From: a virus
Reading direction: 5' to 3' (one strand)
Length of the DNA: 29,448 nt
Virus record (IMG/VR): IMGVR_UViG_3300030382_002467
Span: 1-29,448 of that record
Every line of letters starts with the position of its first letter. Position 1 is the stretch's first letter. Positions 14,868-22,900 of the stretch are shown here, in pieces. A model generated the notes under the pieces. That model saw only the letters and a program-made list of their open reading frames with translations, was not told where the DNA came from and searched no databases. The position numbers and the translations under genes are program-made.

Positions 14868-15925
14868 GTAATTGGGGTATACCAAATAGACCAAAGATTT
14901 CCAATAGGGTTGAAAATAGACCAATTGATAATGAGGGTACTGATGGTGATGTTCAAATAAAAGGAACTGGTCTTGGAGCTAAATTATTTGCTAAATGGTC
15001 AGGCAGATGGTGGGATGTTCCACTCTCTATAGATGGTATAACAAAGATTGGTACTACTGATTCTGACTATCTTAGTATTGATAGGGATTCTGTTGATATA
15101 TATAAAAACAAAGTAAAAGTAGCTGAGTTTGGAGAAGATATATCTTTTTTTGGGAAAATTATAATTGGTGATCCAGATGGGACATTTAGTTCAGAAGACA
15201 ATATAAATATCGGCAATAGTCAAAGTGGGCTGGGAACGTATAATGTAGCTATTGGCTATCAAGCTGGGGAAAGCTTTACTAGTGTTTCCCAATTAAATGT
15301 ATGCTTGGGTTATCAGGCAGGCAAGGAAATAACAAGTACAGGTCTTTATAATGTATGTATTGGAGGCTTTGCTGGAAATGCTGTTACAGAAGGCGACAAT
15401 AATCTTTTATTAGGCTATCGAGCAGGTACTGCAAGTTCTCCTGTAACGGTAACTACAGCAGGTAATACCATTTGTCTTGGGGATGATAATATTACATCCT
15501 TTTATTGCAAGGACGATTCTATTGCAACTTCTGATGCTAGGGATAAAACAGATATAGCTAATTTTGAAAATGGCTTAGCCTGGATTAATGCAATGCGTCC
15601 TATTACTTATAAATGGGATATGCGTTCTTCTTATATAGGAGAACATGGGACTGAAAAAGATTTATTGGAAGCTTCGCCAGATGGAACTCATAAAAAATCT
15701 TCATTAAATATAGGATTAGTGGCACAAGAAGTTTTAGAAATAGAAAAAGCTAATGGATATGGCGATGATAATGATACAAGCCTTCTTGTAGACATAGTTA
15801 GTGATGGTGCTAGGTATGGATTAAAATATTCAAGGCTAACTCCAATACTAGTTAAAGCAGTACAGGAATTATCAGCAAAATTAGACACAATGCAAACAGA
15901 AATTAACAATTTAAAACAAGGATAG
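14864..15925 (+). CDS. second S74 fibre, with YadA-like repeats
   Basis: ATGA overlaps the preceding stop. The 353-aa protein starts MSNWGIPNRPKISNR and contains KGTGLGAKLFAKWSGRWWDV. It has four shaft repeats of N-x2-(I/L)-G-(Y/G)-x-A-G at about residues 127-135, 145-153, 163-171 and 180-188, spaced 17-18 residues, reminiscent of trimeric-autotransporter head repeats. It ends with an S74 chaperone: Ser223-x4-Lys228 (SDARDK), NIGLVAQEVLEIE and a coiled-coil tail. Autocleavage would fall before Ser223. As with the first fibre, it is probably involved in adsorption or penetration, but the two have very different shafts. Confidence 0.8.
   Translation: MSNWGIPNRPKISNRVENRPIDNEGTDGDVQIKGTGLGAKLFAKWSGRWWDVPLSIDGITKIGTTDSDYLSIDRDSVDIYKNKVKVAEFGEDISFFGKIIIGDPDGTFSSEDNINIGNSQSGLGTYNVAIGYQAGESFTSVSQLNVCLGYQAGKEITSTGLYNVCIGGFAGNAVTEGDNNLLLGYRAGTASSPVTVTTAGNTICLGDDNITSFYCKDDSIATSDARDKTDIANFENGLAWINAMRPITYKWDMRSSYIGEHGTEKDLLEASPDGTHKKSSLNIGLVAQEVLEIEKANGYGDDNDTSLLVDIVSDGARYGLKYSRLTPILVKAVQELSAKLDTMQTEINNLKQG
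15242..15427 (+). repeat. four tandem YadA-head-like repeats
   Basis: The units are NVAIGYQAG, NVCLGYQAG, NVCIGGFAG and NLLLGYRAG, with 17-18-residue spacing, each followed by a Ser/Thr-rich loop. The layout fits a left-handed trimeric beta-roll shaft. Confidence 0.75.
15530..15922 (+). other. S74 chaperone domain, second fibre
   Basis: This segment encodes residues 223-353. The Ser-Lys spacing is again five. It has an extra loop (EHGTEKDLLEASPDGTHKKS) before NIGLVAQE that the first S74 domain lacks. Confidence 0.8.
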
Positions 15926-15929
15926 AGTT

Positions 15930-16907
15930 ATGGCAATAAGTTTAGCAAGAGCACATACGGCAGGAAAGAAACTAGATATAGCTAGAAAACAAGCAGCAGA
16001 ATATGAAGCACAAGCAAAAAAAGCAAAAAATCGTGGGTTCTTTAGTGGTATCCTGGGTAAAGGCTTAGGGAGTGTTATAGGTGCTGGTGCTGTTGGTGCT
16101 TTAGGCTTAACTGGCTTTGGAGTGCCACTTGCTATGGCTTTAGGCAGCATGGCAGGTAAGAAGGGTGCACATGAATTGACAAGAGGTATGGGTGCAGACG
16201 CAAGTGCAATATCTGAAAGCGATATGTATGGATTTGGAAAAGAATCAGGAAGTTCACTAAGGAAAGACTTAGAGTCACAAATGGTTGTTGATCCTTTTAA
16301 AGAGAAAGGTGGATTTGGCAAAGAATTACTTTCTTCAACTTTAAGTGCTGGCTTGGCTGGTGATCTTGGGGGTGCTACTAAATCTTTAATGAAAGGTGAT
16401 GTTGGAAAAGCATTTGTTGACCCTGAAGCAATAGGAGGTTTGGATAAAGGTGGGGCTGCTATGTGGGCAGGTGCTAAAGAGTCAATAGCTGGGCTAATAC
16501 CTGGGTATTCAGATATTACTAAGGGAACTGACACTACAATGGACTATGAGTCTTTAAAGGGCTCAGGCATGACTGGGCCAGAATATGATGCTCTTGTAAC
16601 TTCAAGACAAACAAACTATATAGATGATGCTGATGACTGGTTCGGAGATAATGAAATTATAAATCCCGAACTTGATGAATTGGGATATTCAATAGCTGGA
16701 GATTGGGCACAGGGCGGTCAAGTTCCACAACAACAACAATTATTACAACTACTTGCTTTAGCTTCAACGCAACAACAACAAAATGCATATAGTGATACTC
16801 CCCTTGAAGAAGTTAAGCAGCTTTCAATAGCAGATAAGTTTGCAGCACAAGGTAAAACGCTTGGTGGAAATGACATACAATCACTATCACAAAAGCTAGG
16901 GAGATAG
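15930..16907 (+). CDS. internal virion (ejection) protein candidate, Gly/Ala-rich (325 aa)
   Basis: AAGGAT upstream supports ATG 15930. The protein has a basic amphipathic start (LARAHTAGKKLDIARKQAAE), then a long Gly/Ala-rich hydrophobic segment (residues 37-77, including GKGLGSVIGAGAVGALGLTG), typical of ejection proteins that insert into the host membrane. The middle is mixed and contains a GGQVPQQQ element at about residue 262 with two glutamine runs. Position directly before three larger proteins of similar character suggests a T7 gp14-like role: a tunnel component formed on DNA entry. That equivalence is inference; direct homology is not visible. Confidence 0.6.
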   Translation: MAISLARAHTAGKKLDIARKQAAEYEAQAKKAKNRGFFSGILGKGLGSVIGAGAVGALGLTGFGVPLAMALGSMAGKKGAHELTRGMGADASAISESDMYGFGKESGSSLRKDLESQMVVDPFKEKGGFGKELLSSTLSAGLAGDLGGATKSLMKGDVGKAFVDPEAIGGLDKGGAAMWAGAKESIAGLIPGYSDITKGTDTTMDYESLKGSGMTGPEYDALVTSRQTNYIDDADDWFGDNEIINPELDELGYSIAGDWAQGGQVPQQQQLLQLLALASTQQQQNAYSDTPLEEVKQLSIADKFAAQGKTLGGNDIQSLSQKLGR

Positions 16908-16910
16908 GTT

Positions 16911-17024
16911 ATGGCAAAAATCTATAATGAGATAGTAATTGACATGAACCCAGAGTCTTCAACCTTTGAAGAAGTGCTACATGAAGACAGTTTTGAGTAT
17001 AGCGGTGATATGATACTTGCACAA
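16911..17024 (+). other. N-terminal KIYNEIV...EDSFEYSGD tag, copy 2
   Basis: This stretch encodes residues 1-38: MAKIYNEIVIDMNPESS..., then a loop, then HEDSFEYSGDMILAQ. The protein diverges from copy 1 immediately after the tag, with no similarity in the bodies. Confidence 0.75.
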
Positions 17025-17876
17025 GATGAGGGTGGTGGAGATACTGGTGGGCAGGCAGGCTTAACGGGAACAATTGGTGCAGCTAAAGTTGTTTGGCAAA
17101 ATCCAGACGACCCAACCCAAACAGAAGAGTTCAGAGCATACAAAGACGGCCCAGAAGGATGGGAAAAAAAGACTCTGTATCCAGAATATGCTTATGATAA
17201 GGGAACAAACGCTTGGACAGCAACTGGAAAACATATTCCAAAAAGCGATACACATCATTATACCACAATGCAAGAAGCAAATGCCAAGCAAGTAAAAGGA
17301 GAAGATACGGATTGGGGTGCTGCAAATATTACAAAAGATATGTTTATAAATGCAGATGGAAGCACAAAAACAATTCAAGAAATTTACACCACATTAGACC
17401 CATTGCTACCCAATATGACAGGCGAAAAGCTAAAGCTTCAGATTCAAGATATGCTACCTAAATACGAAGGAGTTTCTGAGGAAGAGAAAGGGTTTGCAAG
17501 AGAGGGTTTCCAAAAAGATGTATATGGAGTGTCAAAAGATGCTGGTAAAGCAGGTGCTCAAATGCAACAAGCTTATGGGTCTGGAATGGGTTCTAGTATG
17601 AGAGGTGCTATTGCTGGACAGAAAGATGTTGCACAGCAGTTTAAGCAAGCAGAGCAAGGATATGCTCAAGATGTATATGGGCTTGAGAAAAAGGCAGGAG
17701 CTGACTTTGAAACTGGTGTTGGGGATTGGCTTCAATCTGATTGGTTTACAACTCCTGAAGGGGATACTGACCAAACTACAGCATGGGATGACTTTAGAGA
17801 GGGTGGTAAAGTCCCAACGAAAGAAGAAACATTTTTAGATGTATTAAGCAAATTACCAGATGCAGGAGGCAGTTAA
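16911..17876 (+). CDS. internal virion protein candidate with shared N-terminal tag (321 aa)
   Basis: The start is ATG 16911 with a purine-rich site upstream. Residues 1-38 form the KIYNEIVIDM...EDSFEYSGDMILAQ tag shared with the 923-aa protein. Then comes a Gly-rich linker, a region with few motifs, and from about residue 195 two similar segments (FQKDVYGVSKDAGK and YAQDVYGLEKKAGADF) separated by a Gly/Met/Ser-rich stretch, AYGSGMGSSMRGAIAG. The end is FREGGKVPTKEETFLDVLSK. A mix of amphipathic helices and Gly-rich segments suits an ejection protein. The tag implies that it docks on, or is processed like, the stopper protein. Confidence 0.6.
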   Translation: MAKIYNEIVIDMNPESSTFEEVLHEDSFEYSGDMILAQDEGGGDTGGQAGLTGTIGAAKVVWQNPDDPTQTEEFRAYKDGPEGWEKKTLYPEYAYDKGTNAWTATGKHIPKSDTHHYTTMQEANAKQVKGEDTDWGAANITKDMFINADGSTKTIQEIYTTLDPLLPNMTGEKLKLQIQDMLPKYEGVSEEEKGFAREGFQKDVYGVSKDAGKAGAQMQQAYGSGMGSSMRGAIAGQKDVAQQFKQAEQGYAQDVYGLEKKAGADFETGVGDWLQSDWFTTPEGDTDQTTAWDDFREGGKVPTKEETFLDVLSKLPDAGGS

Positions 17877-17877
17877 C

Positions 17878-19965
17878 ATGGCAATTAAAGACATAAATGT
17901 AATGTCAGTAATAAATCAAGAGCTCGCAAAGATGGAAAGGCGAGGAGGCTCTAGAGACTATGTAGATGTTATATCTGATACAATGCGTTATGCAAAAGAA
18001 GATCGTGCTTGGAGTGATCGTAAAAATGCACAAATGCAGAAGATGCTAGATGTACAGTCTGAGGGATATAAGACTAGCTTTAATGCTGTTGATTCTGAAA
18101 AGTATTATGATAGAGTTGATTCTTATATTGACAAGAATCGTGGCTCAATGGATGAGATTACATTAGAATATGCTGATGCCTTAAAAAGAAACATTGGAGA
18201 TCATAAGGATAGAGTTGTTCAATTTAGAGAAGATATTGATCTATTTGAAGCATCTAAAGATGACTGGATGTTAAAAGCTAATGACTATTTTGACAGGAAA
18301 GAGCCATTAGATGAAAATGATTATAGTGATATTCAAAGTTCTATAGATGATTATGTTAGTATGAAAAATAGAATAATTGAAAACAATGCTGAGTTTCTTC
18401 AACTTCCTCAATTTAAACATGTGTATACAGGAATGGTTGGTCAAGAGGCTGTCATAAATGACCTTTTAGCAGAAGCTAAGGATCAACAGGTTTTTACCGA
18501 ATATGAGCATGAGTATTTAACTAGAGCTATGCAAACAGGCAATTATCAAATATTAGAAGAAGAAAGGGCAAAGAAAAAAGCTCTTCAAGGTGAATATATG
18601 AAACAAGAAGTTTCTAATATTGCTCCTGCTCTTGCTAAGGATGATATTTATCTAGCATTAGAACGGGGTGAGACAATTACTGTTCCACAGGGTATGACGA
18701 TTATGGATACCCCAGAAGGCATGCCTTTAAATAAAAATGGAGAGGATTTCGACAATAGTCTTTTCCTTTCTGAAAAAACTCAATCTAAAAACGAATTGAA
18801 TAGATTGAATGAACTTTATAAGACGAGCACTGGCGATGATTATGTCATCAGGATGCGTGGAGCTTCAGATGCAAAGCCTTCTTGGAGAGCTGGTGAATTA
18901 AAAATATTTAAAGATAAATTAGGCCTAACAAGTGATCAGATTAATGATTTAAGTGGTAAAGAGGGTGCTAAGTTGATGGATGATTATGCTAAAAAAGAAG
19001 GCATTGATCCTGATAAAATTGATCCACAGACTGGTGAGGAGATTGTAGACGATAGTGCTCTTCCTGAGATTGCTGCTTTATCTGCCTTGGGATTTGGTCT
19101 TGGGCAGGCTACTGGGACAAATGAAAAGATAGCTAAAGCTAGTAAAATGATGCTAGATGAGACTATAAAGAGTGGCAAAAATATCATGAAGATTGCAAAG
19201 AATGTTGATGTCAATGATATAACACATTTTCTTGATGATAAAGTTGTTCAAGGTGCAGTTGAAGACCTTGAAGGATTAAAAGATGCAATGGTAAAAGCTA
19301 AAGATAGCGGAGAATATTCCAAAGAATATAAAGATGCTACAAAAAAATATAATAAAAAAGTTAAACAGCATGCCAAGGCATTAAAAAGTGGTGGGAAGAT
19401 AAAACTTGAAGGTATGACTGGAGTTGGTAAAACATTAAATAGGGCTATAAAAAGCATGACTCAGACAGAGCTTGAGAAATTGCTTAGAAATCCAAACAAA
19501 TGGAATACAATAAAGGCTAAAAGGTTTATGATGAAAACAGTACCTGGGCTTGCAAAGGGATGGAGACAATTTACACCTGGTGGTGGGTTTACTTCATTTG
19601 AACTTGGAAGAAGGGCAACTGAGAAATTGGTAGAACAGGTTACAGGAGAAGGAATTACAGCTACAGCTATTGGCTTTGGAGGTGGTTATGCATCTCAAAA
19701 ATATGCTTATAATAAAGCTAAAAGTTTCATTTCTAAAAAAATCGCAGAAAAGGGTGGGAAGCAATGGCTTGTTAAGACATTAAAAAAGAAAATAGGAGCA
19801 AAAGCAGCTATTGGTCTTACAACTGGCGTAACTGCTGGTGGTGGCACACCGCTTTCTATAGCAACTGGAACCATTGGTGCTCTTGCTGGGGCTGGCATGG
19901 CTATTTGGGATATTATGGAGATATTTGACCTTGGCCCATATTCAGAAAAAGAAGGAGAAGAATAA
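17878..19965 (+). CDS. large internal virion (ejection) protein candidate (695 aa)
   Basis: I chose ATG 17878, which has AGGAGG (17864-17869) eight bases upstream; an ATG at 17860 lacks such a site. The first ~300 residues are charged and helical (ELAKMERRGGSRDYVD and EDIDLFEASKDDWML are typical). The middle contains an acidic segment (DPDKIDPQTGEEIVDD) and then a Gly/Ala stretch LPEIAALSALGFGLGQATG. The C-terminal ~100 residues hold several Gly/Ala-rich, membrane-active-looking segments (AIGFGGGYASQ and TGTIGALAGAGMAIWDIMEI). Helical body plus membrane-active end matches T7 gp15-type ejection proteins, immediately before a giant gp16-position protein. Homology is inferred from architecture. 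Confidence 0.6.
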   Translation: MAIKDINVMSVINQELAKMERRGGSRDYVDVISDTMRYAKEDRAWSDRKNAQMQKMLDVQSEGYKTSFNAVDSEKYYDRVDSYIDKNRGSMDEITLEYADALKRNIGDHKDRVVQFREDIDLFEASKDDWMLKANDYFDRKEPLDENDYSDIQSSIDDYVSMKNRIIENNAEFLQLPQFKHVYTGMVGQEAVINDLLAEAKDQQVFTEYEHEYLTRAMQTGNYQILEEERAKKKALQGEYMKQEVSNIAPALAKDDIYLALERGETITVPQGMTIMDTPEGMPLNKNGEDFDNSLFLSEKTQSKNELNRLNELYKTSTGDDYVIRMRGASDAKPSWRAGELKIFKDKLGLTSDQINDLSGKEGAKLMDDYAKKEGIDPDKIDPQTGEEIVDDSALPEIAALSALGFGLGQATGTNEKIAKASKMMLDETIKSGKNIMKIAKNVDVNDITHFLDDKVVQGAVEDLEGLKDAMVKAKDSGEYSKEYKDATKKYNKKVKQHAKALKSGGKIKLEGMTGVGKTLNRAIKSMTQTELEKLLRNPNKWNTIKAKRFMMKTVPGLAKGWRQFTPGGGFTSFELGRRATEKLVEQVTGEGITATAIGFGGGYASQKYAYNKAKSFISKKIAEKGGKQWLVKTLKKKIGAKAAIGLTTGVTAGGGTPLSIATGTIGALAGAGMAIWDIMEIFDLGPYSEKEGEE

Positions 19966-19968
19966 CAT

Positions 19969-22900
19969 ATGGCAATGCCTTATTCTGTAAGGGTAGCAAT
20001 TGATTCTTTTAGAGAAGAAGAGCCAACCTTTTCTACCCTTAGTGATGAACAAATATATAAACATTTAAAAACTTACGAACCTCATTTAGAATGGAAAGAG
20101 GCTGATAAAACTCCTGCTAAAACTAGAAGGAAAAAAGATTCGTCCCCTTCTTATATGAATGCATTTGCAGAGTGGTTTGACTATGGAATAAATGAACAAT
20201 CTTCTGATTGGATGAAAGCTGCATATAACAACTCGCTTACAGGCATGACAGAACAGCTTATGAAGGGAGAGCAAAGATACGATCTAAAAGATTATGATCC
20301 TAATATACTAGCTGACATAGGCTCTATGGCACTTTCCTTTCTTATGCCACTTGATTTACTTACTTTTGGTGCTGGTGGTAAATTTGTTGGACAACCTCTT
20401 GCTAAGATGGCAACAGCAGGCATGAAGAGTAGGGTTGGTGCTAAGTTTGGCACACGTGCCTTAGATGCTATGATACCAGCTGCTATTAACCAAGCAGGCA
20501 CACTTGCTACATATGAAGGTGCTATGGGTGGTGTTTTAGCAGGTATAGAAAACGAGAATGTTATGGAGGGTATAGGCAAAGGTGTTCTTCATGGTAGTAT
20601 TATGGGTGGAGCTGCTGGGCTTGTTGGTGGTGGGTTAGCATTTAAAAATGCCAATGTACTAAAAGCATTAAGTAAAGAAGGTAAGATTGCTAAGGCTGGC
20701 CAAGAAGCTACGAAGAAACTTACAAGCTATGATAAAGCTTTGATGCGTGCAACAGGTATGCCAGGCCAGATTGTTGGTGAGTCTGCTACCTTTACCGCAG
20801 GTGAAACCTTAGAGACCGCTATTGATCCTGACAGAGATGTTAGATTAGAAGATATTATTACTTCCCTTGGAAAGAATATTGGACTGTTTAGTATTCTTAA
20901 AGGTAAGAGTAAATTACTACAGCGTGGCAAAGAGCACGTAAAATTACTTGAAGAACAAGAAGTCCTTAAAAATGTTACTGATGGTTTAAACAAAAAGAAA
21001 ACAAGAGAGTCTGAAGTTTATCATAATACATATGATAGGTTGATGGAAGAAAAGGCAGCTGAGACAGACCCAAGAATTAAAGAACGAATCCAGAAAGATG
21101 CTGATACAATTAAAGCTGAGGCAAGTAATATAGATAAAGGGCACTTTGAAAACAGAGATGCCTATAAGGAATTGATAGATATTTTAGACCTAATGTCAGA
21201 CCCTAAAAAACCCGTAGAGCCAAGCGTAGAGAATTATACTAAAATTGTAACAGGTTTAGAAGCACTTATTGAAGCTGAAAATAGACTTGGCAAGACTGGT
21301 GCATATAAAGCCCTTACATCTCAGATGGAGAGAACAAAGAAAGAAGCAAATGATATTCTTGATAATCTAAATGAAAGATTAATAAACGAAGCTGAGAAAA
21401 TTGAGAGCACAGAAGAAAAGCAAATAAGATTGCAAGCAGAAGCTCAAGAACGTGGTGTTAAAGATATAAGTATTGGTAAGAAGAAAATAGCAATAGAGGA
21501 AGCAACTCCAGCACAAATTGAAGCTCGTCTTAAACCTTTAAGAGAAAAAGAGCAAAAGCAAATAGAATTAGCAGCTGCTGAGGCTGGATTACCATCTGCT
21601 GATATAATAGCTGAACGTACTGCTAAGAAAATGGGTCAACTTAACCCAATAGATGCTTTTAAAGAACAAGGATTAAGCACTAAGGTAGAGATTTCTGAGT
21701 TAAAGGCAGGATCAGGTAAGCATGCAAAAGCAAACAAGTATGTTGGTAAAAAAGCTCATGAGCTAATAAATGAAGCGAAAATAGCTGATTCTACAAAGAA
21801 AAAAATATACTTAGGTGTTAAAGAATTTTTTCCACAATCTCGTGGTAAAATGGCACATCTTAGTGAAGTATTAAAGTATGCTGAGTATCTTGAAAAAATT
21901 GGAATAAAATTTGATGACAGTAGAGCTTCTCACTTTAAAAAATATTTAAAAACAACAGGGCAATGGGAAAATAGAAAATCAATTGCAGGGAGGCTTCAAA
22001 AGTTTTATGGTGGTACTCATGATACTTCGTGGGGTTTGATTACTCAAGGTCAAGGTTATGCTGGTAAGTATATGAGAATTGGTGTTGGACTTGCTAATGT
22101 TGGAGTTCTTGATGTAAGATGGGGAGCTATTGTTCCAGGCAAGGCTACAAGGATAACATCTACTCAAAAAGGCTTAATGTCAGAAGTAATGGAATATCTC
22201 CCAGAAAAGATTAATTTAGATAAAAAAGCTCCAGAGATACCCAATATTGTTAAAAAGCCAATTGCTAAAAAAACAGTTCAATCCTTATTTGAAACGTTTT
22301 ATAGGTTTCCAAAGCGTATTTCAGAAATGATAGGGCTGAAGGTTGGCGATATTAATGTAAAGAATGGAACTGTTAAATTTAATGTTACGAAGGGTAAAAA
22401 AGGTGACACAATAGTAGAGACATTTGATCTTAAAACATTAGACCCAGTTTTATGGGATACAGTTGTTTCTTTAAGAAAGAATAAGGCTAAAGGTGATTAT
22501 ATCTTTAGCGATATGGGTAAAAAGAAATTTAGCAATGATACTGTTAATGGTATATTAGATTTTCTTATCAAAGAATCTGGTGTTACCCCAGTTTCTATGC
22601 GTGGTGGTAAAAAGTTTACATCTCATCACTTTAGACATAGTGCTGCTACAGATGCGGAAACTATTTTTAGAGAATCTGGTGGTAAAAAAGATTATGTAGA
22701 TTTAGTTCAACAAATATTATTATCCCATGAACCAGATAAACTTACTAGAACACACTATATAGATAAAAAAGCAGTAGATGTTAATAAAGAATTAGCTGAG
22801 TTTTATGCTGCAAGAGAGGGGATTGAAAAATCTACTAAAAAAGATGCAGATATAGCAGTAGATCGTATTAAGATAGCTGAAAAAGTAAAGAAAACATCTA

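Noticed and set aside
15911-16534. A 207-codon minus-strand frame opposite the 325-aa ejection-type gene
   Set aside because: Its Pro/Ser/Ala-rich product mirrors the Gly/Ala-rich plus-strand gene; it is a shadow frame without start signals.
17860-17880. Upstream ATG at 17860 as start of the 695-aa protein
   Set aside because: It lacks a ribosome site, whereas AGGAGG lies eight bases before ATG 17878.
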